DNA of 27,148 nucleotides, taken from positions 1-27,148 of the forward strand of contig JBEEPK010000039.1 in the NCBI GenBank assembly GCA_041191145.1, written 5' to 3'. Made by a program: the position numbers and the translations under genes. This document shows positions 7,809 through 16,404 of this stretch, one piece after another (position 1 is the stretch's first letter; the number at the start of each line of letters is the position of its first letter). The DNA is from UBA961 sp041191145. Lineage in GTDB: Bacteria; Bacteroidota; Ignavibacteria; Kapaibacteriales; UBA961. The notes below the pieces were generated by a model. It had not been told where the DNA came from. It ran no database searches and worked only from the letters and a program-made list of their open reading frames with translations.

Positions 7809-7866
7809 TGACACTTTTACTTGACACTTTGACATTGCAATGTCATTTTGTCTGCTTTTCCTGTCA
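7809..7866. promoter_or_regulatory. Nested symmetric TGACA half-site array, probable operator
   Basis: The centre is a perfect 16-base palindrome, TGACATTGCAATGTCA (7830-7845). Further half-sites lie on both sides at mirror positions: TGACA at 7822-7826 faces TGTCT at 7849-7853, and TGACA at 7809-7813 faces TGTCA at 7862-7866. All three pairs share one centre (between 7837 and 7838), while the spacers between them are not conserved. That pattern suits cooperative binding of a dimeric regulator. It lies between the hutU stop (7886) and the sigma-factor start, so the sigma gene is the likely target. Confidence 0.6.
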
Positions 7867-7885
7867 AATTTTCTGTTTTCAATCG

Positions 7886-9474
7886 TTAATCTCTGACTAT
7901 GGGATATAAAGGAATTTTTATGCCAAACTTTTCTGCATTCCCCAAAGCCCGCTTATAACCTGCATCTGTATGTCTTAATATGCCCATTAATGGGTCATAT
8001 GTGAGGACTCTCTGCAACCTTTGCTCAGCTTCGAAAGTTCCGTCCGCAACAATGACCATACCTGAATGAAGGGAAAGACCCATTCCAACTCCTCCACCAT
8101 GATGCAGAGAAACCCAAGTGGCGCCACCGAGCGTATTCAATGCAAAATTGAGATATACCCAATCGGCAATGGCATCTGAACCATCGAGCATCGCTTCAGT
8201 TTCTCTATAAGGTGAAGCCACCGAGCCGCAATCCAAGTGATCTCTTCCAATGACGATAGGCGCGGAAACTTTGCCATCTCTCACAAGATCATTAAATAGT
8301 TTACCGGCTTTGGCTCTTTCACCGTAATTCAACCAGCAGATTCTTGCCGGCAGACCTTGATAGCCTATTCTTGATTGAGCATTTTTGATCCAGCGATGAA
8401 GTCCTTCATGCTCTGGGAATAATTCCATAATTGCCTGATCGGTTACTGCAATATCTTGCGGGTCACCCGATAGAGCCACCCATCTGAATGGTCCATTTCC
8501 ATCGCAGAATAATTGTCTGATATAAGCTGGCACAAAACCAGGGAAATCAAATGCATTCTCAACACCAGCTTTATCTCTTGCCACACCGCGCAAATTATTT
8601 CCATAATCAAAGACAATTGCTCCTTGTTCTTGGAAAGCAAGCATTGCTTTGACATGTTCACCGATTGAATGATGTGTTTTTTCGAGATATGTTACAGGGT
8701 CAGATCCCCTTAATTCATCAGCTTCGGCTTTGGAAATTCCTGCAGGATAATATCCATTCAAAGGATCATGAGCCGCAGTCTGATCGGTTACGACATCCGG
8801 AATCACATTTCTTCGTACGAGTTCCGGTAGAATTTCAGCTGCATTACCGACAAGGCCGATTGACAGAGCTTTTCTTTCATTAACACATTCTTGTACTTTT
8901 TGCAAAGCCTCATCTAAATCATGTATCTTCACATCGCAATATCCATCATGGATGCGTTTATCAATGCGCGTTTCATCGATTTCAATGCATAATGCAACAG
9001 CCCCATTGAATGTCGCTGCAAGAGGTTGTGCTCCGCCCATTCCGCCAAGTCCGGCGGTAAGTACAAAACGACCGTATAAATCGCCACCGAAATGCTGTCT
9101 GGCGCATTCTGCAAACGTTTCATAGGTACCTTGCACGATCCCTTGCGTACCGATATAAATCCAACTTCCCGCTGTCATTTGACCATACATCATGAGTCCC
9201 AATTCATCGAGTCTTCGGAACTCATCCCAATTAGCCCAATTACCAACAAGATTTGAATTTGCTATGATCACTTTTGGCGCATGTTCATGTGTTGGCACAA
9301 TGCCTACGGGTTTACCTGATTGAACCAGCAAAGTTTCATCAGGGCGCATGGATCTGAGAGAATCCAGAATTGCATGCAAAGAAGCATGATTTCTGGCCGC
9401 ATTCTATAAGCGGCCTCGATTTGCCAATTGGCACAATGAAGCTCGGAACCACGAGGAGATTTGATATCTGTCAT
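7886..9474 (-). pseudogene. hutU: Urocanate hydratase (hutU) with frame-breaking deletion near the 5' end
   Basis: Urocanase adds water to urocanate in histidine breakdown, using tightly bound NAD+. The downstream frame (7886-9379, 497 residues if a TTG start is used) carries nearly the whole enzyme: DETLLVQSGKPVG, MYGQMTAGSWIYIGTQG, TAGLGGMGGAQPL, DFPGFVPAYIR, RDHLDCGSVASPYRETE with the active-site Cys, and HHGGGVGMG. The true N-terminus, MTDIKSPRGSELHCANWQIE then AAYRM, is encoded from the ATG at 9474 in another frame. At about 9400 it jumps to AARN in the second frame. Compared with known urocanases (about 555 residues), some 24 residues between RM and AARN are missing, including the YGG NAD+-contact segment. 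An in-frame TAG just upstream blocks the second frame. It is either a pseudogene or an assembly error. No hutH, hutI or hutG is nearby. Confidence 0.85.
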
Positions 9475-9485
9475 AATGATAATCC

Positions 9486-9517
9486 TAAAAAACAATGGGA
9501 GGCTGTAACCCCTCCCA
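9486..9517 (-). terminator. Rho-independent terminator of the TldD/PmbA-like gene
   Basis: On the minus strand TGGGAGG (9517-9511) pairs with CCTCCCA (9502-9496) across an 8-base loop and is followed by TTGTTTTTTA. It lies 15 bases after the stop at 9533. The hutU start codon (9474) follows only about 12 bases after the T-tract. Confidence 0.88.
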
Positions 9518-9532
9518 ATCATAAAAAGTTCA

Positions 9533-11296
9533 TTATTTATCCATCGGCGAAGCAATGAGGGGTGGTTTCGGAAAATCGCTTTCCAAAGGTCTGAATTCAA
9601 TGTCCTCAAAAAGCAAATCAGGAATGATGAGTGAAGCAGACACGAATTGTGAACCACCTGTCAAGAATGATGAAACAACGGACGAAGCCAGAAGATTATA
9701 TGCACGACTTTTCTTTCCGACCAACATAATATCCTTGAATGATGCTGGGCCGATTCCTGCCAATTCACCACCCCGGACTCTTTCCTCTCTTCCATCCGGA
9801 AATACTTTATATGCTTCGAGCACTGTCAATTTTGAATCACCTTGAGCAAATGGAAATTCACCTGAGGTTTGTTCATACAAAACGGTATAGAGAATATTCT
9901 GATTCAATGCTTTGCGAATGATGATACCATAGGGCAATTCTCTCGCTTTGCAAAGTGATATCATCTTGCCTTTCATCGCCTTCGAATCAACTTCCTTCTT
10001 CTTATCGGTCGAGGTCAACTGCATAACCCCATAGATTGGCGCACCACCACGGGAATGACCATTTGAAGAACGAATTCTTTTTGTGGGAGTACGACCCGAC
10101 AACAATGTTTTGAGATATCCTTTATCAACAAGATTCACTGATTGTGCAGGTGTGCCTTCATCATCAATCGCATAATGTCCAACCAAGGATGTACCATCAT
10201 GTTTTTGCAATCCTGGATTATCTATCACTGATAAATATTCCGGCAATACTCTTCCACCGATCTTATTTTGAAATGCCGTATATCTATCATTGTCTTGCAC
10301 ACCGCGGTCGGTTAAGGGAGGTCTTTGCACAATGCATTGCGGTGCAAATATCTGGGCGAATATCTCATTTGCGGCTTGTCCTTCCACCATGATGGGACCC
10401 GAATATGCTTCTTCCAATTTTGCGGATGCATATGCTTGTTCAAAGGATTGAATAAGATTCATAGTGGACTTTGACAATGAATCTTTACCGGGTAAATCAC
10501 CGAATGAGCGCGCATATGCGGTATATGTTTCTGCGATGGGCATTCCATCCTGACATTGACCCGAAGCAATGATTTCAATGCCTGTCATATGCTTGGTTTT
10601 GATGAATTCTCTGCCTTCAGTATTGACATATAATATGGTTTCAGGCAGATTTTCAATGCTTACCGTACTTGATGCAATCGTTGGATGATTGAGGAAAGAT
10701 GATGACAATTCCTTGACGAGCGATTGCACATTTTCCAAGTCAAATGGAGCAAATTCCTCAGCATCTTGAATTACCGAAGGACCTTGTGGTACAAAATCAT
10801 GCGTGGTATCTGTGCGTAATCTATTTTTTATAGCCGCTTCTTTTTTTGCATGTAATTCCGAGGATTGTTTATAACATGCATCTGTGGCAAGCCATAATTC
10901 ACGGCGAAGTGATGCATAGTCCAATTCGATTGGAATGCGTCTATTTCTGAAGGATTCCTCATCATCACCGCTTCCGAAGAAGCCCAAGCTCACATCAAAA
11001 AAATTGGTATTGTCGAATTTCGGATTACCCACTCGAATCCCAACTGTCAAAACAGCTGACATTCCCTTTCTTGTATTGATGATTCCACCAAGAGATGCCT
11101 TTGCAGATTCACTATTCCGCATTGTGAGCATATATTCCACATAATAGGGCTTCTGCAATGATTCAACTTGCAATTCAGACAATGCCCTTTTGGCTTCATC
11201 ACGCATTGCACGCATCAAATCCTCATGAGGTTTTGATTGCAATCCTATGATGGAACCGAAGAATAAGATAAGAATGTGGAAATATCTAGTTGACAT
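9533..11296 (-). CDS. Exported TldD/PmbA-family protein lacking the metalloprotease motif
   Basis: 587 residues from the ATG at 11296, which begins a signal peptide (MSTRYFHILILFFGSIIGLQ). The frame opens 15 codons earlier at 11341, but a TATCTTTG -7 element at 11332-11325 lies inside that extension, so I prefer 11296. The C-terminal TldD/PmbA fold is clear: GPIMVEGQAANEIFAQIF, then DDEGTPAQSVNLVDKGYL (about 378-395) and SGRTPTKR before SNGH (411-414). The HExxxH zinc motif of TldD is absent, as in TldE/PmbA. Cytoplasmic TldD and TldE form a dimeric peptidase; this copy is exported, longer at the N-terminus and has no partner nearby. Proteolytic activity is doubtful. Confidence 0.82.
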   Translation of the reverse strand: MSTRYFHILILFFGSIIGLQSKPHEDLMRAMRDEAKRALSELQVESLQKPYYVEYMLTMRNSESAKASLGGIINTRKGMSAVLTVGIRVGNPKFDNTNFFDVSLGFFGSGDDEESFRNRRIPIELDYASLRRELWLATDACYKQSSELHAKKEAAIKNRLRTDTTHDFVPQGPSVIQDAEEFAPFDLENVQSLVKELSSSFLNHPTIASSTVSIENLPETILYVNTEGREFIKTKHMTGIEIIASGQCQDGMPIAETYTAYARSFGDLPGKDSLSKSTMNLIQSFEQAYASAKLEEAYSGPIMVEGQAANEIFAQIFAPQCIVQRPPLTDRGVQDNDRYTAFQNKIGGRVLPEYLSVIDNPGLQKHDGTSLVGHYAIDDEGTPAQSVNLVDKGYLKTLLSGRTPTKRIRSSNGHSRGGAPIYGVMQLTSTDKKKEVDSKAMKGKMISLCKARELPYGIIIRKALNQNILYTVLYEQTSGEFPFAQGDSKLTVLEAYKVFPDGREERVRGGELAGIGPASFKDIMLVGKKSRAYNLLASSVVSSFLTGGSQFVSASLIIPDLLFEDIEFRPLESDFPKPPLIASPMDK

Positions 11297-11324
11297 GTGT
11301 AATCCAATTGGAATAATAGGTATG

Positions 11325-11332
11325 CAAAGATA
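11325..11332 (-). promoter_or_regulatory. -7 promoter element of the TldD/PmbA-like gene
   Basis: TATCTTTG on the minus strand matches TAnnTTTG. No TTTG is found at the expected -33 position, so only half the promoter is recognisable. It lies between the lipoprotein stop (11345) and the preferred ATG (11296), leaving a leader of about 20 bases. Confidence 0.55.
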
Positions 11333-11344
11333 CGAAAGCACTTG

Positions 11345-12073
11345 CTATTGCTTTTGATCAGTACCGTGAATATATCTTCTTAAAGAAACAATCCGCCTGA
11401 CAGGATCAATACCTTTTTGATACATTATCGACTCATTTTTCACCATTCCTACTCCTTTTGACAGCCAAACATGATTCTCAAATGAGACATTTCCGGGAGC
11501 ATTGAACAATGAGACATAATAATAACAAGGAAAAGTGCCCGCAGGCACAGTGAGTTTGGCTTCGATATCTTTTACCTCAACCTTCACTCCATTTGCCTTA
11601 TATGTCTCTCCTTTGATTGCGGGATACTTATATGTGAGACTGAAGACGGGCACTTCAGTGGTATCCTCAGGGTCCTGGGGCCAACTATAAATCCCTTTTG
11701 CACGAACCGTATACCAAGTCCCACCTTTAGGCGTGGAAATGGTGCGAATAAGTGAACATGGGTTACTGTCAAGCATTGTGGAGCCATGCACATAAAGGGT
11801 ATCGCCCGAAGGAAATGAAAAATCCGCATTCGGTTCAAGAAATCTCCCCGTATTCACATCTTGATATGAAATATCAAAAAACCAAGCGGAATTAGGTGTC
11901 AAGGGCATCATCAATGTATCATCCCTTTCCCGAAGCGGATGTTTGATTGTGTTTACTGTCGAAATCTGCTTTGAATCATTTTTTTCAACAGATTCTTCCG
12001 AACATCCGCCTATGAACAATGCAATACAGCATATCGTGGAGAATGAAAGGATGGAGAAGGCATTTGTTTTCAT
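11345..12073 (-). CDS. Lipoprotein of unknown function
   Basis: 242 residues. The signal peptide ends in a lipobox (FIGGC, Cys24), followed by a polar linker with an acidic/lysine stretch. The mature part has beta-rich segments: PLTPNSAWFFDISYQD, TLYVHGSTML, KGGTWYTVRAKG, AKLTVPAGTFPCYYYVSLF and VWLSKGVGMVKNESIMYQKG. The last two (VPAGTF...C and a G-V-G-x-V-K end) resemble a beta-sandwich domain common in Bacteroidota envelope lipoproteins; I cannot name a function. The TldD/PmbA-like gene follows closely. It is divergent from the cystathionine-gamma-synthase-like gene, with 111 bases between. Confidence 0.75.
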   Translation of the reverse strand: MKTNAFSILSFSTICCIALFIGGCSEESVEKNDSKQISTVNTIKHPLRERDDTLMMPLTPNSAWFFDISYQDVNTGRFLEPNADFSFPSGDTLYVHGSTMLDSNPCSLIRTISTPKGGTWYTVRAKGIYSWPQDPEDTTEVPVFSLTYKYPAIKGETYKANGVKVEVKDIEAKLTVPAGTFPCYYYVSLFNAPGNVSFENHVWLSKGVGMVKNESIMYQKGIDPVRRIVSLRRYIHGTDQKQ

Positions 12074-12141
12074 GTAATTCTACTCATTATTCTTGGCAAA
12101 TTACGGCTATGTTTCAAGCCGAGAAAGTGCTTTTTTTCCCG

Positions 12142-12149
12142 TATCTTTG
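12142..12149 (+). promoter_or_regulatory. -7 promoter element of the 12185-17774 operon
   Basis: TATCTTTG on the plus strand matches TAnnTTTG and lies 35 bases before the ATG at 12185. The -33 box is weak (no TTTG at 19-21 bases). A short hairpin, CGGCT (12104-12108) with AGCCG (12117-12121), overlaps the expected upstream region. The leader is too short for a SAM riboswitch. Confidence 0.55.
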
Positions 12150-12184
12150 CGAGCAGCATACCCTCTTTCATTGCAAATACTTCA

Positions 12185-13348
12185 ATGTCCGAAAGTAAAC
12201 ACAAACAGAACACATCAGGCCTGAATTCAATTGCGGTTCATACAGGCACTATTCGTGATGCATTTGGTGGAGTGAATACTCCCTTACAACCTTCAACTGC
12301 CATCGAGTATTTGAGTGGTAATGGCAATATTCCTTATCCCAGAAATTTCAATATTCCCAATCATGAGGCGGTTGCAAAAAAAATTGCGGCTTTAGAAGGT
12401 GGTGAGTCTGCGATTGTGTTGGCAACAGGTATGTCTGCAATTGCAGCAGGAATATTAGCAATCGCCAAACCCGGTGATCACATTCTCATGCAAAACAATA
12501 TCTATGGCGGTACAAGAGCATTTGTTGAATTACTAAGAGAAAAACACAATATCAATGTAACCTTGATTACTTCCATGACTCCTGTATCTTTGTCAAGACA
12601 CATGACAAAAGACACAGTATTGGTCTATATGGAAACTCCAACCAATCCATTATTGGAAATCATTGATATAGTACCAATCACAGAATGGGCAAAAGACCAT
12701 GGCATTCTCACGATGATTGACAATACATTCGCATCACCCGTGAATCAGAGGCCATTGGAACTGGGTTGCGACATTATCATGCATAGTGCAACGAAATATA
12801 TGGGCGGACATAGCGATTTGATGGCTGGAGCATTGATCGGTACGGCTGAGTATATTGAAAAATGCAGAAAAATTTCTGCCATCTATGGAATGTCACTCAA
12901 TGCCGTTGATTTATCCTTGCTCGAAAGAAGCATAAAAACCATGGGGGTGAGAGTCAAGCAACAAAATGCAAATGCTTTGGAGATTGCCGAGTGGTTAAGC
13001 AAGCATCCCGGAATTGCAAAAGTGTATTATCCCGGACTGCAATCACATCCCGGTCATGACATAGCAAAAAAACAAATGTCAGGGTTTGGGGGCATGATGT
13101 CTTTCGAACTTGCCGGAAAGGACATAGAATATCGCGATGAGTTTCTTCAAAAACTCCAAATGATTTCAGTAGCGACAAGTTTGGGAGGAGTGGAATCAAC
13201 GATGACCATACCTTCGCAGACCTCCCATAATTTATTAATCTCTGAAGAGAGAGAAATATTGGGAATTACTGATATGCTTATTCGTTTCAGCGTCGGAATA
13301 GAAGATGCTCAAGACATCATTCATGATCTTGAAAGGGCACTGCAATGA
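12185..13348 (+). CDS. Trans-sulfuration PLP enzyme, cystathionine gamma-synthase/lyase family
   Basis: 387 residues, usual length. It belongs to the PLP family that makes or cleaves cystathionine or adds sulfur to activated homoserine. The PLP lysine is Lys204 in HSATKYMGGHSD, and the Asp that contacts the PLP ring is Asp179 in MIDNTFASPV. ALEGGESAIVLATGMSAI, ETPTNPLLEI and the C-terminal TSLGGVESTMTIPSQTSH are intact. The usual YSRxxNPT segment reads YPRNFNIPN, with an extra residue and no NPT. This may mark a subgroup, so I do not choose between synthase, lyase and methionine gamma-lyase. It is first in an operon and overlaps the ftsW-like gene by 4 bases (ATGA). Confidence 0.9.
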   Translation: MSESKHKQNTSGLNSIAVHTGTIRDAFGGVNTPLQPSTAIEYLSGNGNIPYPRNFNIPNHEAVAKKIAALEGGESAIVLATGMSAIAAGILAIAKPGDHILMQNNIYGGTRAFVELLREKHNINVTLITSMTPVSLSRHMTKDTVLVYMETPTNPLLEIIDIVPITEWAKDHGILTMIDNTFASPVNQRPLELGCDIIMHSATKYMGGHSDLMAGALIGTAEYIEKCRKISAIYGMSLNAVDLSLLERSIKTMGVRVKQQNANALEIAEWLSKHPGIAKVYYPGLQSHPGHDIAKKQMSGFGGMMSFELAGKDIEYRDEFLQKLQMISVATSLGGVESTMTIPSQTSHNLLISEEREILGITDMLIRFSVGIEDAQDIIHDLERALQ

Positions 13349-14466
13349 AAATCACTGAAATACCCGGAAAAATTGATTGGTTGATATTTTTCATCGCAAC
13401 AGCATTATTATTATTCTCAGTACCATTTGTGTATAGTGCGAGTGCATATGTTGCTTCACAAAAATTTGGTTCGAGCGAAGAAATAGTCATGTCGCAAATC
13501 TTGCGGGTTGGATTATCTCTCGGCTGTATCATAGCATTTGCGCGCATTGATTATCATAGATACAAGCATTATTCCAAACTATTGTATTTCATTGGCATCG
13601 CAGCACTTGTCATCGTATTGTTCATAGGAGCAAAAACAAAAGGTGCAGTGCGCTGGTTGAATCTTGGCGGCATGAGTGTGCAACCTTCTGAATATGCAAA
13701 GTATGCATTGGTAATGTATATTTCTGCTTGGCTTTCAGACAATTTCAACAAAATGAATGATTTCAAAAAAGGGATATTGCCTGTTTTGGGTGCCGGAGCT
13801 TTAGTGATTGGACTCATTGCATTACAACCTAATTTCTCCACTGCTTTTGTGATTTCAGTTATCGTTCTATCCATGCTTTTTGTGGGCAATGTGAAGTTAC
13901 ATTATTTCCTCATTGTGTTTGGCGGCGCAGTTTCACTACTTGGACTCTATGGCATTTCAGCTCAGTATCGCATGAAGCGCATCATGTCATTTCTTGGTTT
14001 AGGAGATAACCAAGATGGTAATTATCAATTGCAACAAGCGCTCATTGCTTTTGCAAATGGCGGTTTTTTTGGCGTAGGTCCCGGACAGAGCAATCAGCGC
14101 GACAAATTTCTTCCTGAAAGCTATAGTGATTTCATCTCCTCAATCATCGGTGAGGAATATGGATTCTTCGGAATTCTCATCATGATGACTTTATTCGGAC
14201 TTTTTCTCTATCGCGGACTTCGTGTAGCACGATTTGCTCCGGATAGATTTGGGAGCATGCTTGCATTTGGTATAACAATCACGATTTCAGCATATGCATT
14301 TGTGAATATCGGTGTGAATTGCGGCATCCTTCCAACAACAGGTTTGCCATTGCCTTTTTTGAGTTATGGTGGAACCGCTGTACTATTCTCTGCTAGTGCA
14401 GTAGGAATACTACTGAATATTGCCTCGCAATCAGGGATGTTTCCTGTTGCAAAAAAATCATCTTGA
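13345..14466 (+). CDS. ftsW: FtsW/RodA-type SEDS peptidoglycan polymerase
   Basis: 373 residues with about ten membrane segments. SEDS landmarks are present: GAVRWLNLGGMSVQPSEYAK after TM4, LQPNFSTAF, GNYQLQQALIAFANGGFFGV followed by GPGQS, FLPESYSDFISSIIGEEYGF, and LPTTGLPLPFLSYGG at the end. SEDS proteins polymerise glycan strands from lipid II with a class B penicillin-binding protein; FtsW does this at the septum and RodA along the side wall. FtsW is preferred on overall motif spacing, but sequence alone does not exclude RodA. No mur or other fts genes are adjacent, which is unusual for ftsW. Confidence 0.85.
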   Translation: MKITEIPGKIDWLIFFIATALLLFSVPFVYSASAYVASQKFGSSEEIVMSQILRVGLSLGCIIAFARIDYHRYKHYSKLLYFIGIAALVIVLFIGAKTKGAVRWLNLGGMSVQPSEYAKYALVMYISAWLSDNFNKMNDFKKGILPVLGAGALVIGLIALQPNFSTAFVISVIVLSMLFVGNVKLHYFLIVFGGAVSLLGLYGISAQYRMKRIMSFLGLGDNQDGNYQLQQALIAFANGGFFGVGPGQSNQRDKFLPESYSDFISSIIGEEYGFFGILIMMTLFGLFLYRGLRVARFAPDRFGSMLAFGITITISAYAFVNIGVNCGILPTTGLPLPFLSYGGTAVLFSASAVGILLNIASQSGMFPVAKKSS

Positions 14467-14484
14467 ATTTATTGAGATCAAATC

Positions 14485-16404
14485 ATGTGTGGAATAGCGG
14501 GCATAGTAGAATATGCGATAACTGAATCCGGAATTCATGAAGAACTTTTGCGATCGATGAGTGATGTGATTCATCATCGTGGACCTGATGATGAAGGACA
14601 ATGGATTGCACCTTCACGAAAAGCAGGTTTTGCATTTCGAAGACTCGCAATCATCGATTTGACTCCCGCAGGACATCAGCCGATGTCAACTCCCGATGGA
14701 AGGTTCACAATCGTATTCAATGGTGAGATTTATAATCACATGCTCTTGAGAGAAGATCTCGAGAAAAGAGGATATCGCTATCGTTCTCATTCGGATACTG
14801 AAACAATCCTCTATGGGTTTGCCGAATATGGTCCGGAATTTCTACACAAAATGATCGGCATGTGGGGCATTGCAATTTGGGATGAACATGAACAAACATT
14901 ATTTGTGGCAAGAGATCGCATCGGCATAAAGCCCGTCTATTATCATCATGCAAATGGTCGATTCATTTTTGGTTCTGAAATCAAATCAATTCTCAAACAT
15001 CCCTCGATTTCACGCAATATCAATCATCATGAATTCGCGAATTATCTCACATTTTCCATGTCGAGTGATTCCCACACCATGTTTGACGGCATTCATAAAT
15101 TACCGGCAGGACATTTCGGCATTCTTAAAAACGGTGAATTCATCAAGCATCGATATTGGCAACCACTGCAAAAAGGTGCTGAATATTGGGATCATGATGA
15201 GCAAACAACCGTAAATGAAATCATGAGATTGCTACGCCAGGCCGTGAAAGATCGCATGATGAGTGATGTGCCATTCGGTGTCTTTTTAAGTGGCGGCATT
15301 GATTCCAGCACAAATGTTGCATTGATGTCCGAACTGATGGATCGCCCTGTTGAAACATTCACAGTCGGATTCAAGGAATTACAAAAATACAATGAGCTTG
15401 AGCAGGCAAGACTCATCGCAAGAACTTTCAATACAAATCATCATGAGATCGTGATTGATCACAATGATGCACTACCCGCACTCGAGAAATTGGTGTGGCA
15501 TGAAGATGAACCGAATGGAGATCCCGTGTGCATTCCGCTGAATTTTCTCAGCAAATTGACACGCGAATCCGGCACAACCGTGATACAAGTAGGCGAAGGA
15601 AGCGATGAGCAATTCATCGGCTATTCATGGATGATTCGTGATCTCAAATTTTATGAAAAAGAATGGAAGCGTTTTCTTTCTTATCCAAGAGCCATTCAAA
15701 AAATGATTTATGAATTGGTAAAACCTTTTCTCATGGCATCGAAACGCTATCTTATTTTGGATTATATGCGCAGAGCCATTGATGGTCATCCATTGTATTG
15801 GGGGGGCGCGGTGGACTATACTCCATCACATCTGAAACAAGCACTTGGACCCGCCTATAAGTATCTTGCTGATTCCGTAAGTGAAATGCCTATTCGCTTG
15901 GACAAAGAAATCGCTGAGATTCAAGCACATCCCGAAGATTATGCGCAACGCATTGCCAATTATGAATTAGCGCATCGATTGCCTGAACTATTGCTCATGC
16001 GAGTTGATAAAATCACAATGGCCCATTCACTCGAAGCACGCGTTCCATTTTTGGATCATAGGCTCGTAGAATATACGATGCGAATCAGACCTGAACTCAA
16101 ACGCAAATCCTATGAAGAATCGAAATATCTGCTCAAAAAAGGAGTGGATGCGCTTCTTCCACATGAAATCATTTATCGCAAAAAACAAGGTTTTGCAGCA
16201 CCTGTTGCTGAATGGATTCGAGGTCCTTGGTATAATTATACCGTAAAAACAATCTTGCAATCTCCTCTGATAAAATCCGGTTTACTCAATGATGCATATT
16301 TCAGAGTGATGTTGAATGATCATAAACAACAGCGTGGCAAACATGGCAAAGCACTGTATTCAGCACTGAATGCCGCGCTTTGGCATAAGGTATGGATGGA
16401 GTGA
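14485..16404 (+). CDS. asnB: Asparagine synthetase (glutamine-hydrolysing), AsnB type
   Basis: 639 residues. MCGIAGIVEY gives the N-terminal nucleophile Cys2 of the class II glutaminase domain (about 1-210; HHRGPDDEG, FNGEIYNH, SHSDTETILYGF). The synthetase domain follows, with the ATP pyrophosphatase loop SGGIDSS (269-275) and GEGSDEQFIGY. It converts aspartate to asparagine, with ammonia channelled from glutamine. Relatives of this length are often found in surface polysaccharide loci, where the acceptor may be a sugar acid. Here it sits between ftsW and a beta-CASP gene, so I keep the general call. It starts 18 bases after ftsW; its last 13 bases overlap the next gene. Confidence 0.93.
   Translation: MCGIAGIVEYAITESGIHEELLRSMSDVIHHRGPDDEGQWIAPSRKAGFAFRRLAIIDLTPAGHQPMSTPDGRFTIVFNGEIYNHMLLREDLEKRGYRYRSHSDTETILYGFAEYGPEFLHKMIGMWGIAIWDEHEQTLFVARDRIGIKPVYYHHANGRFIFGSEIKSILKHPSISRNINHHEFANYLTFSMSSDSHTMFDGIHKLPAGHFGILKNGEFIKHRYWQPLQKGAEYWDHDEQTTVNEIMRLLRQAVKDRMMSDVPFGVFLSGGIDSSTNVALMSELMDRPVETFTVGFKELQKYNELEQARLIARTFNTNHHEIVIDHNDALPALEKLVWHEDEPNGDPVCIPLNFLSKLTRESGTTVIQVGEGSDEQFIGYSWMIRDLKFYEKEWKRFLSYPRAIQKMIYELVKPFLMASKRYLILDYMRRAIDGHPLYWGGAVDYTPSHLKQALGPAYKYLADSVSEMPIRLDKEIAEIQAHPEDYAQRIANYELAHRLPELLLMRVDKITMAHSLEARVPFLDHRLVEYTMRIRPELKRKSYEESKYLLKKGVDALLPHEIIYRKKQGFAAPVAEWIRGPWYNYTVKTILQSPLIKSGLLNDAYFRVMLNDHKQQRGKHGKALYSALNAALWHKVWME

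Noticed and set aside
9304..9657. Separate small gene upstream of hutU on the minus strand
   Set aside because: Its middle part (MTDIKSPRGSELHCANWQIE) is the true urocanase N-terminus in another frame; the rest has no family-like pattern.
12074..12184. SAM or other riboswitch before the cystathionine-gamma-synthase-like gene
   Set aside because: The predicted transcript leader is only about 30 bases, too short; the CGGCT/AGCCG hairpin lies upstream of the -7 box.
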